11,571 nt of DNA from positions 1 through 11,571 of the forward strand of contig JALHSW010000054.1 of NCBI GenBank assembly GCA_022865365.1, written 5' to 3'. The stretch's first letter is position 1, and each line of letters opens with the position of its first letter. A model generated the notes under the pieces. The model was not told the origin of the DNA, made no database searches, and saw only the letters and a program-made list of their open reading frames with translations. The stretch comes from Acidimicrobiia bacterium (lineage in GTDB: Bacteria > Actinomycetota > Acidimicrobiia > IMCC26256 > PALSA-555). Below are positions 1-6,214 of this stretch, one piece after another. The position numbers were made by a program, and so were the translations under genes.

Positions 1-1
1 C

Positions 2-268
2 GGCCGAAGCGGCGACACGTTCCTCAACACCGCGATCGAATGGCGCGACCCCCCTTGCCGCATCGAAGGCTGTCACACCACCGACGGTCTCGAGATCCAC
101 CACACCACCCGCGTCACCGACCACGGCATCAGCTCCCTGGAAACCGAAGTCCGCGTCTGCGGCCGTCACCACGACCTCATCACCCACAAGCACTACCAAC
201 TCCAAGGCTCACACCACACCGGCTGGCACCTCACACCCCCCGACCGGGCGCCACCCGACACCACCTGA
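2..268 (+). CDS. HNH endonuclease, C-terminal part (DUF222/13E12-like), 5' truncated by the window edge
   Basis: The open frame enters from the window edge and gives 88 residues before a TGA. A zinc-knuckle HNH module is visible: Cys19-x4-Cys24, then LEIHH (residues 30-34), then Cys53-x2-His56-His57. This order (CxxxxC, EIHH, CxxHH) is that of the nuclease domain ending many actinobacterial DUF222/13E12-repeat proteins, which are multicopy and of uncertain role. The usual pattern before the second Cys is LxNLVxLC. Here it reads LETEVRVC, so the central Asn appears replaced by Thr48, which may weaken catalysis. The tail is rich in His, Thr and Pro. Codon use is strongly skewed to CAC and ACC, unlike the GCG/TCG-rich genes downstream, which may hint at a different history. 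The N-terminal DUF222 part is outside the window, so the full family assignment is inferred. Confidence 0.75.
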   Translation, partial: GRSGDTFLNTAIEWRDPPCRIEGCHTTDGLEIHHTTRVTDHGISSLETEVRVCGRHHDLITHKHYQLQGSHHTGWHLTPPDRAPPDTT

Positions 269-280
269 GCCCGCCCCGCC

Positions 281-322
281 CGCCTCACCCCGCCCGCCTC
301 ACCCCGACCGCCTCACCCCGAC
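281..322. repeat. Three tandem copies of a 14-bp repeat
   Basis: The unit CGCCTCACCCCGAC occurs three times head to tail at 281-294, 295-308 and 309-322. The only difference is one base in the first copy (C for A at the thirteenth position). It fills most of the 66-bp gap between the HNH gene and the channel-like gene. No hairpin is evident in it. It is probably a slippage-generated minisatellite; a regulatory role is possible but nothing shows one. Confidence 0.85.
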
Positions 323-334
323 GCGAGGGGCCGA

Positions 335-1459
335 ATGGAGGAGGATGGGCCCTTCATGGAGGTCATCCTCGACATCGCGCTGGTCCTCGTCGGCGCCGGT
401 CTGGTGCTGGCCGTGCTCGACTCGGCGCTGCGCACGTTCATGCTCCCGCGGGGTGCGGCGACGCCGCTGACCCGGGTGGTCTTCGTGTCGCTGCGGTGGT
501 GCTTCAACCTTGTCGCTCGCGACTCGCACACCTACGAGCGCCAGGACCGGGTGATGGCACTGTACGGGCCGGTTGGGCTGCTGGCGCTCACCGCGGTCTG
601 GATGAGCCTCGCCATCGTCGGCTTCGCCATGATCTTCTTCACGCTTGTTCCGTCGCGCAGCCCGCGCGAAGCGTTCGAGCTGAGCGGTTCGTCGTTCTTC
701 ACGCTTGGCTTCGTGGTCCCGCCGCACGATGTCCCCAGCTTCGTGCTCGCGTTCCTCGAGGCGGCGACCGGGCTCGCGCTCCTCGCGCTGTTGATCGCGT
801 ACGTGCCCACCATCTACGGCGCGTTCTCTCGGCGCGAGCTGGCCGTCGCGCAGCTCGCGACGCGCGCCGGGACACCGCCGAGCGGCGTCGAGCTGCTCGA
901 GCGCTTCCACGCGATCGGGTGGAACGATCAGCTCCCTGCGCTCTGGGCGCAATGGGAGCTGTGGTTCGCGGAGATCTCCGAGACGCACACGTCGCTCGCG
1001 ATCCTCACGTTCTTCCGGTCGCCGAGTCCCGAGCGCTCCTGGGTGACGTCGGCCGGCGCGATCCTCGATGCCGCTTCGCTGGCCCAGTCGACGCTCGCGA
1101 TCCCGTGGTCGCCCCAGGCCGGGCTCTGCATCCGCGCGGGCTCCCTGGCGCTGCGCGAGATCGCCGATTACTTCGACGTCGAACACGACCCCGATCCGAT
1201 GCCCGACGCGCCGATCAGCATCGCCAAGGAGGAGTTCATGGAGGCGTACGAGCGTCTCGGGGGATCCGGTGTGCCGGTGCGCCCCGACCGCGAACGCGCC
1301 TGGCGCGAGTTCGCCGGCTGGCGGGTGAACTACGACGCGGTGCTACTCGCGCTCGCCGGGCTCACGATGGCGCCGTACGCGCCGTGGTCCTCGGATCGGT
1401 CGCTGCGCTATCGGCGCCCGCGGGTCCTCCCGTGGGGCCGTTCGGCACGACGCACGTGA
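335..1459 (+). CDS. Predicted ion-channel-like membrane protein with degenerate pore motif
   Basis: 374 residues. Hydrophobic segments lie at about 9-29, 80-105 and 134-160. Between the last two is a short amphipathic stretch leading into SSFFTLGFVVPP (119-130). That is the arrangement of a two-helix/P-loop potassium channel, but the TVGYGD filter is replaced by TLGFVV, so K+ selectivity is not supported. Residues 165 to about 350 form a soluble, mostly helical domain starting at SRRE. As I recall, similar proteins with this soluble domain occur in actinobacteria and are annotated as hypothetical or two-pore potassium channel family. Two starts are possible. ATG 335 has GAGG six bases upstream. 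ATG 356, seven codons later, has GGAGGAGG (337-344) eleven bases upstream and gives a neater membrane N-terminus. I list the longer form, but 356 is about equally likely. The 3' end overlaps the convergent esterase gene by 98 bp. Ligand and physiological role are unknown. Confidence 0.75.
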   Translation: MEEDGPFMEVILDIALVLVGAGLVLAVLDSALRTFMLPRGAATPLTRVVFVSLRWCFNLVARDSHTYERQDRVMALYGPVGLLALTAVWMSLAIVGFAMIFFTLVPSRSPREAFELSGSSFFTLGFVVPPHDVPSFVLAFLEAATGLALLALLIAYVPTIYGAFSRRELAVAQLATRAGTPPSGVELLERFHAIGWNDQLPALWAQWELWFAEISETHTSLAILTFFRSPSPERSWVTSAGAILDAASLAQSTLAIPWSPQAGLCIRAGSLALREIADYFDVEHDPDPMPDAPISIAKEEFMEAYERLGGSGVPVRPDRERAWREFAGWRVNYDAVLLALAGLTMAPYAPWSSDRSLRYRRPRVLPWGRSARRT

Positions 1460-2633
1460 CGTAGCGGACGATGCCGGCGACCGCGGCGTGCGCCCACGTG
1501 GAGTGGAACACGTCGAATGCGTGCGGGGCACCCTCGAGCTCGATGTAGGCGACCTCGGCGCCGACGGCGCGCAGCTCGGCGACGAGGCGTCGGGCCTGCT
1601 CGACCGGCACCAGGTTGTCGATCGTCCCGTGCACCACCATGAACGGGGGCGCACCAGCAGCGACCTGGTAGACGGGCGATGCCTCGCGGTACGCCTCGGG
1701 GTCGTCGAGGCCGCGACCGAGCACGAGGCTGCCCATCCACGAACCGAGCCGCCGACCGACCCGCGACGGATACGCGCCGAAGATCTGCTCGAGGTCGTAC
1801 GCGCCGTACATGGGCACGCACGCCTGCACCGACGTGTCGACGTGCTCGAAACCGGGCTGGAAGCGCGGATCGTTGGCGGTGAGCCCCACCAGCGTCGAGA
1901 GGTGCCCGCCGGCGGAGCCACCGGTGACGACGATGCGGTCGGGGTCACCGCCGTACTCGGCGATGTGCTCCCGGATCCACGCGAGCGCGAGCTTGCAGTC
2001 CACGAGGTGGTCGGGCCACGTCGCACGCGGGCTCAGGCGGTAGTTGATTGCAACGCACACCCATCCGGCGTTCGTGAGCGCGTTCATCAACGGGCGACCC
2101 TGGGTGTCCTTGGTGCCGATCATCCAGGCTCCGCCGTGGATCTGGAGGAGCACCGGAGCACGCTCGGCACCGGCCTTCGGGCGGTACACGTCGAGCAGGT
2201 GGCGCCGGCGGGTGCCGTCGGCGTAGCGGTTGTTCTTGAACCGCACGACGCCCCGGTCGTGCATCAGGAACGGGAGCACGACGGAGCGGGTCGAGCGGCG
2301 CGGGTGCTCCACGTGGCGACCGTCGAGGGGGTCGAGCACCGCGTCGAAGGTCGCGTTGCCGTGTCGGGCCAGTGCCGACTGGTGGAGCAGGCCGGCGATC
2401 GCCGCCACGACGAGGGCGAGGCCGACCCAGCCGGGCCACGCCGCGAGTCCGCCGAGGGCCGCGAGCACGACGGTGGTCGCGGGGATGAGCGTGAGCCACC
2501 AAGCGGTCATCCCGGTACCGAACCACGAGACGAAGAACGCAGGGAAGAGCAGCGCCCAGTGGTGCACCCGCACGAGCGCGGGCACGGTGAGCAGGGCGAA
2601 GAGGATTCCGACGGCGAAGAGCGCCCAGGGCAC
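1362..2633 (-). CDS. Membrane-anchored alpha/beta hydrolase (HSL/BD-FAE-type esterase)
   Basis: 423 residues. The first ~85 hold three or four hydrophobic helices. The catalytic domain runs from about 125 to 395. It carries the hormone-sensitive-lipase-like oxyanion motif HGGAW (166-170), the nucleophile elbow GGSAGG with Ser240, the acid Asp339 in HGTID, and His371 in GAPHAF. This is a complete Ser-Asp-His triad, so it is expected to be an active carboxylesterase; the substrate is not predictable. The membrane segments should hold the catalytic domain at the membrane, but which side it faces is not settled. The start is GTG at 2631-2633, three bases after the stop of the secreted hydrolase gene. 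AGGGG, a likely ribosome binding site, lies inside the end of that gene, suggesting translational coupling. The last ~28 residues are low-complexity Gly/Ala/Thr/Pro and lie in the overlap with the channel gene, so they are probably not part of the fold. Confidence 0.85.
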   Translation of the reverse strand: MPWALFAVGILFALLTVPALVRVHHWALLFPAFFVSWFGTGMTAWWLTLIPATTVVLAALGGLAAWPGWVGLALVVAAIAGLLHQSALARHGNATFDAVLDPLDGRHVEHPRRSTRSVVLPFLMHDRGVVRFKNNRYADGTRRRHLLDVYRPKAGAERAPVLLQIHGGAWMIGTKDTQGRPLMNALTNAGWVCVAINYRLSPRATWPDHLVDCKLALAWIREHIAEYGGDPDRIVVTGGSAGGHLSTLVGLTANDPRFQPGFEHVDTSVQACVPMYGAYDLEQIFGAYPSRVGRRLGSWMGSLVLGRGLDDPEAYREASPVYQVAAGAPPFMVVHGTIDNLVPVEQARRLVAELRAVGAEVAYIELEGAPHAFDVFHSTWAHAAVAGIVRYVTCVVPNGPTGGPAGADSAATDPRTTARTAPS

Positions 2634-2636
2634 GGC

Positions 2637-3851
2637 TCAGCCCCTGCCGGTCGAGACCGAGTACGCGACGTCGACGTCGCCGAACTGCTTCGCCGATCGG
2701 GGGGCGAGGCCGACGGGAGCCTTGTCGAACCCGAGCGCGAAGCGGAGCTGGGCGACGGTGTAGTGCTTCACCACCGGCTGCACGGCGCCCGACGGGAGCG
2801 CGGGGGCCCGGCAGCCGTCCGTGCCGAGCCGGGCGACCTGGCTCGGGACCGGCAGCCCGGCCTGCTGGGCGATCGCCACGACGCCGCCACCGCCCTCGCC
2901 GATCGTGCAGATGTCGCTGAAGGCGTTGAGGTGGCCGGAGCCGGTGATGACGACGAGGCGCTTGGGGGTGGGCGCCGAGGCGTAGTACTCCTTGATGCGC
3001 GCGAGGTCGGCGATGCCGTCCTCGCGCCCCGCGATGAACATCGAAGGGATGTCGGGGGCCACGACGGCGGGCAACGTGCTCGCGGTGGTCTCGCCGGCCG
3101 AGAAGGCGCCGACGTCGCCGGCGAGCGCGACGTAGGTGGCGACCGAGGGGTCTGCGGCGGCGAGCTCGATCGACGCCCGTGCTCCGGCCGAGTGCCCGAC
3201 CGCGCCGATCTTGCCCTTCCGGGCGAGGCCGCTCAGGACGCCGGGCCTGCTCGCGCTCGCCTCCCGCACACGTTCGACGGTGCTCTGGAGGACCTCCACG
3301 TTCGTCCTCGGTGCGGCGGGTCGCTGCCCGAGCGCGCCAGTGAGGCCGAACTCGAGGAACTCGGGTGAGGCGACCACGAAGCCCCACGAAGCGAGGTGCG
3401 TCGTGAGGAACGTCGACTGCTCGCGGTAGCCGGCTGCGCCGTGGCTGAAGGTGACGAGCGGGAATGGGCCCCGCTTCGAGCCCGCGACGTCGCGGAACGC
3501 GGTCGTCTCCTTCGGTGGGTTGATGTCGGCCGGCAGGAGCGCCGCGATCGCGGGAGGCAGCCGGTCCCGGAGGAAGTACGTGTCGGGCTGCTTCCCGTTC
3601 GTGGCCTTGGGGTCGGCGGGGTACCAGACCTCGATCTTGCGGTCGCCGAGGTCGAGGGTCGTCACTCCCACGGGGAACGGACCGGGCTTCGCGAACGGCG
3701 CGGTGACGCCGGCCGGGACGGTCCCGACGGCATCCGGCCGGGCTCCCTTGGGGCTCGGTGCGCCGGCCGCGGGGGCCGGCAGGTCGAGGGCGAGGCCGAG
3801 GGTGAGGGCGGCCGCGGCAGCCAGAAGGGGGGTGAGGCGGCGGTGGTGCAT
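2637..3851 (-). CDS. Secreted alpha/beta hydrolase (PAF-acetylhydrolase/dienelactone-hydrolase-like)
   Basis: 404 residues. The N-terminus is a classic signal peptide: MHHRR, a hydrophobic Leu/Ala core to about residue 22, and an Ala/Pro-rich cleavage area near 27-31 (APAAGA). No lipobox Cys is present, so it should be released outside the membrane. The fold runs from about 60 to 315. VTFSHG (133-138) supplies the oxyanion region, GHSAG (219-223) holds nucleophile Ser221, GREDG holds candidate acid Asp278, and SGHLNAF holds His307. This order resembles the platelet-activating-factor acetylhydrolase/chlorophyllase/cutinase-like group, which cleave ester bonds of lipids or polymers. The exact substrate cannot be told. 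The last ~80 residues include Cys315 and Cys347, which might pair. The gene starts nine bases after the stop of the PIG-L gene and ends three bases before the esterase start, so the three are almost certainly one transcript. Confidence 0.85.
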   Translation of the reverse strand: MHHRRLTPLLAAAAALTLGLALDLPAPAAGAPSPKGARPDAVGTVPAGVTAPFAKPGPFPVGVTTLDLGDRKIEVWYPADPKATNGKQPDTYFLRDRLPPAIAALLPADINPPKETTAFRDVAGSKRGPFPLVTFSHGAAGYREQSTFLTTHLASWGFVVASPEFLEFGLTGALGQRPAAPRTNVEVLQSTVERVREASASRPGVLSGLARKGKIGAVGHSAGARASIELAAADPSVATYVALAGDVGAFSAGETTASTLPAVVAPDIPSMFIAGREDGIADLARIKEYYASAPTPKRLVVITGSGHLNAFSDICTIGEGGGGVVAIAQQAGLPVPSQVARLGTDGCRAPALPSGAVQPVVKHYTVAQLRFALGFDKAPVGLAPRSAKQFGDVDVAYSVSTGRG

Positions 3852-3860
3852 GCTTCAACG

Positions 3861-4679
3861 CTACCGGTCAGTGGGGAAGAGGGACTCCTCGGAGGTGCCG
3901 GGTAGCGCCCCCCGGTGGATGAACCACTCCGTGCCGAACATCTCCCGGAACACCTCGATCGGCATGGCGAGGAAGAACGACGTCTCGTCGACCTGGCTCG
4001 CGTGCGCCGCGAGCGCCTCGCGCTTGCGGTCGACGAACGCGGACACATCGACCGTCGTCGTGATGCGGTCCTCCGGGACGCCCATTGTGAATGCGTCGGG
4101 GTCGTCGATATCCGGGGGGAACTCGACGCCGGCGGCGATCGCTTCGTCGCGCCGTTCCCGGACGAGGCGCTTCACGGCGTCGCGGTTGAGGGTCGCCTCG
4201 TAGACGCGGGGGGTGCCAGCGAGCTCGGCGGCGCGGACGCCGACGCGGTGCACCTGGATATGGTCCGGGTGCCCGTAGTTGCCGTTGTCGTCGTAGACCG
4301 TCAGCGCGTCGGCTCGCTCCTCGCGCAGGATCGCCGCGAGACGCTCCGCCGCCTCCTCGACGTCGGCGGTCCAGAAGGAGCCGGGGGCGTCGTTGTCGGG
4401 CGTGTCGACCATGCCGGAATCCCGGTAGCCCAGGAACTCCATCCGCGCGATCCCGAGGATCGCCGCAGCCCGGGCGGTCTCGACCTCGCGCCGTTCGGCG
4501 AGGGTCTCCCCGTCGGCCAGCACGCCGTCGTCGACCTCGCCCACCTCGCCCCGGGTCGCCACCACGAGGACGACGCGATGCCCCGCCGCCACCGCGGCGG
4601 CGATGACACCCCCGGTCGCGATGCACTCGTCGTCGGGGTGGGCGTGGAAGGTGACGAGCGTCTCGGGCACGGGCCTCAT
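3861..4679 (-). CDS. PIG-L/LmbE-family zinc-dependent N-deacetylase
   Basis: 272 residues. The family's N-terminal metal motif AHPDDE is at 13-18. By analogy with MshB, His14 and Asp17 bind zinc and Asp16 is the catalytic base. The second motif, NYGHPDHIQVH (134-144), supplies His137 and the third zinc ligand His140. PIG-L enzymes remove N-acetyl (or related acyl) groups from GlcNAc-containing sugars; actinobacterial members include MshB and Mca of mycothiol metabolism. Nothing here assigns it to either, and it may act on another amino-sugar conjugate. ATG 4679 was chosen because it lies 13 residues before AHPDDE, the usual spacing. The frame stays open to 4964, but that extension runs antisense into the binding-protein gene and looks random. 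There is no signal peptide, so the enzyme is cytoplasmic, unlike the two hydrolases encoded downstream. It is the first gene of the three-gene minus operon, divergent from the importer. Confidence 0.88.
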   Translation of the reverse strand: MRPVPETLVTFHAHPDDECIATGGVIAAAVAAGHRVVLVVATRGEVGEVDDGVLADGETLAERREVETARAAAILGIARMEFLGYRDSGMVDTPDNDAPGSFWTADVEEAAERLAAILREERADALTVYDDNGNYGHPDHIQVHRVGVRAAELAGTPRVYEATLNRDAVKRLVRERRDEAIAAGVEFPPDIDDPDAFTMGVPEDRITTTVDVSAFVDRKREALAAHASQVDETSFFLAMPIEVFREMFGTEWFIHRGALPGTSEESLFPTDR

Positions 4680-4728
4680 GCTCGCAGGTCGTGGGCGAAG
4701 GCAGGGGAGCGCCACCCCACTCCGTTTG

Positions 4729-4744
4729 CTGACGTGAGCGTCAG
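4729..4744. promoter_or_regulatory. Candidate operator: inverted repeat in the divergent intergenic region
   Basis: CTGACG-TGAG-CGTCAG is a perfect six-base-arm inverted repeat. It lies in the 133-bp region between the divergent PIG-L and binding-protein genes, 68 bp before the latter's ATG. A near-identical copy lies near 11240. A weak -10-like TATCGT follows at 4757-4762, with no good -35 at the normal distance. Its position would let one bound dimer influence both operons. Binding is inferred. Confidence 0.5.
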
Positions 4745-4800
4745 GCGATTTCGCGCTATCGTGCGCGCCGCCAGCGCCGGTCTGTCGGCTGGCCTGAACC

Positions 4801-4806
4801 GGGGGA
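4801..4806 (+). promoter_or_regulatory. Ribosome binding site of the substrate-binding protein gene
   Basis: GGGGGA stands six bases before ATG 4813 and supports that start. The same G-run followed by AAC precedes the small secreted protein gene near 11205, so the two leaders look alike. Confidence 0.55.
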
Positions 4807-4812
4807 ACGCCG

Positions 4813-6165
4813 ATGCGTCGGGTTGTAGCGATCGCCGTCATGGCGATCATGGTCGTAGGTGTCGCGGGCATCAGCTCTGCAGGCGCCCAGGGCAACGGTC
4901 GCCAAGGGGTCACCGGGTCGGAGATCCGCGTCGGGGGCCTCGCGAGCCCGGTCAGCGTGCTCAACGTGCCCTACGTCGACGGGTTCGACGGGGTCAACGC
5001 CTACTTCGACATCATCAACAAGCAGGGCGGCGTCTTCGGCAAGAAGCTCAAGCTGGTCGCCCAGCTCGACGACCAGGGTGCCCCCTCGGGGAACATCCGC
5101 GCGGTGCGCTCCCTCGTCGAGGAGAAGAAGGTGTTCGCGGTCCTGCCGGTCATGACGAACTCCTTCGCCGGCGGGAGTTACCTCGCCAGCAAGAACATCC
5201 CCACGTTCGGGTACAACGTGGATTCCGGTTGGTGCGGCACCGTCGCCGAGGGCGCAGCGATCCAGAACGACGTGCTCAAGAACAACATCTTCACCGGCCA
5301 GTGTCCGCGCAAGTCGCTGTTCGGCCAGAGAGGCTCGTTCATCTGCTTCAGCTGCGCGCAGATCGCACCGGCGTACGTCGCGCAGCAGGAAGGACTCACC
5401 AAGGGCGCGATCTTCTCCTACACCCACCCCTCGTCGGTGGCCTGCTCGGTGGGAGCGGAGCAGGGGTTCAAGGAGTTTGGCATCGACCTCGTCTACGAGG
5501 ACAAGAGCCTCGAGTTCGGATTCACCGATGTGAGCGCCGATGTGCAGGCGATGAAGGACAAGGGAGTGCAGTTCGTCACCACCTGCATGGACTTCGGTGG
5601 CGCGTTCAAGATCTCCCAGGGGCTCAAGCAGGCCGGTGTCGACGACGTGGTGTTCTACGCCCCCGAGGGGTATCGCGCCGACACGATCAAGAAGTTCGGC
5701 AAGCAGCTCAACAACTGGTTCTTCGGGTTGTCGTTCGCCGACTGGCAGAGCAAGGTGGTGCCGAAGGGCACCAATGCGTATCTGAAGGCGATGAAGGCGA
5801 AGGGGATCTCCCCGAGCGAGCAGTCCCAGGCCGGCTGGATCAACGCCCAGCTCTTCGTGGAGGGCCTCAAGAAGGCCGGCAAGGACTTCACCCAGCAATC
5901 GGTGGTGGACGCGATCAACAGCATCACCGACTTCGACGCCGACGGGATGTTGCCGCCCCAGAACTGGACGAGCGATGGTCACGGACCCGGGCATGAGGAC
6001 TGCACCGCGTACGTCGAGGCGGTGAACGGGAAGTTCGTACCCCGCTACGGCAAGCCGGGTCAGCCGTTGGTCTGCTTCCCCGACAACCCGCGGGCGCCGA
6101 CGCTGGACAACCCGTACTACCGACCGCTCAAGCCCGGGGAGACGGTGCCCACGGCGAACGGTTAG
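4813..6165 (+). CDS. ABC importer substrate-binding protein (Liv/HAAT type, periplasmic-binding fold I)
   Basis: 450 residues. A Sec signal peptide is clear: MRR, a hydrophobic core to about 20, and a probable cut after AGA (23-25). The mature start, GVTGSEIRVGGL (32-43), is the usual opening of Leu/Ile/Val-family binding proteins (Peripla_BP_6). It continues with GFDGVNAYFDIINKQGG (57-73) and the two-lobe fold to about 400. The protein captures a small solute outside the membrane and hands it to the fused permease encoded next. The family also carries amides, urea, aromatic acids and other ligands, so the substrate is open. Two points are odd. There is no lipobox Cys, although Gram-positive binding proteins are normally lipid-anchored. 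The mature protein has eight Cys (141, 164, 178, 181, 211, 258, 397, 421), suggesting up to four disulfides. It is the first gene of the importer operon; 49 bp without a visible terminator separate it from the permease gene. Confidence 0.92.
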   Translation: MRRVVAIAVMAIMVVGVAGISSAGAQGNGRQGVTGSEIRVGGLASPVSVLNVPYVDGFDGVNAYFDIINKQGGVFGKKLKLVAQLDDQGAPSGNIRAVRSLVEEKKVFAVLPVMTNSFAGGSYLASKNIPTFGYNVDSGWCGTVAEGAAIQNDVLKNNIFTGQCPRKSLFGQRGSFICFSCAQIAPAYVAQQEGLTKGAIFSYTHPSSVACSVGAEQGFKEFGIDLVYEDKSLEFGFTDVSADVQAMKDKGVQFVTTCMDFGGAFKISQGLKQAGVDDVVFYAPEGYRADTIKKFGKQLNNWFFGLSFADWQSKVVPKGTNAYLKAMKAKGISPSEQSQAGWINAQLFVEGLKKAGKDFTQQSVVDAINSITDFDADGMLPPQNWTSDGHGPGHEDCTAYVEAVNGKFVPRYGKPGQPLVCFPDNPRAPTLDNPYYRPLKPGETVPTANG

Positions 6166-6214
6166 CGAACCCAAAGCAAAGAGAGGACGAGTCCGGACGG
6201 CGTAAAGGGACGCG

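Noticed and set aside
40..1464. Long plus-strand open frame of 474 codons over the HNH and channel genes
   Set aside because: It reads as Arg/Pro/His-rich low-complexity sequence, typical of an off-frame reading of GC-rich genes, while other frames hold recognisable HNH and channel proteins.
1488..3368. 626-codon plus-strand frame antisense to the two hydrolases
   Set aside because: Its composition is Arg/Glu/Gly/Asp-rich without hydrophobic cores or motifs; the minus-strand frames carry complete catalytic triads.
1945..3858. 637-codon minus-strand frame bridging the hydrolase operon
   Set aside because: It is an Arg/Pro-rich shifted reading of the two hydrolase genes.
4680..4964. N-terminal extension of the PIG-L frame to an ATG at 4964
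   Set aside because: It would add 95 residues of random composition before the AHPDDE motif and run through the divergent intergenic region into the binding-protein gene.
3915..5996. 693-codon plus-strand frame crossing the PIG-L gene and the binding-protein gene
   Set aside because: It is antisense to a clear zinc deacetylase and off-frame to a clear binding protein, with no motif of its own.
6191..6198. Palindrome GTCCGGAC in the gap between the binding-protein and permease genes
   Set aside because: Eight bases of self-complementary GC-rich sequence are common by chance, and there is no second copy or promoter context.
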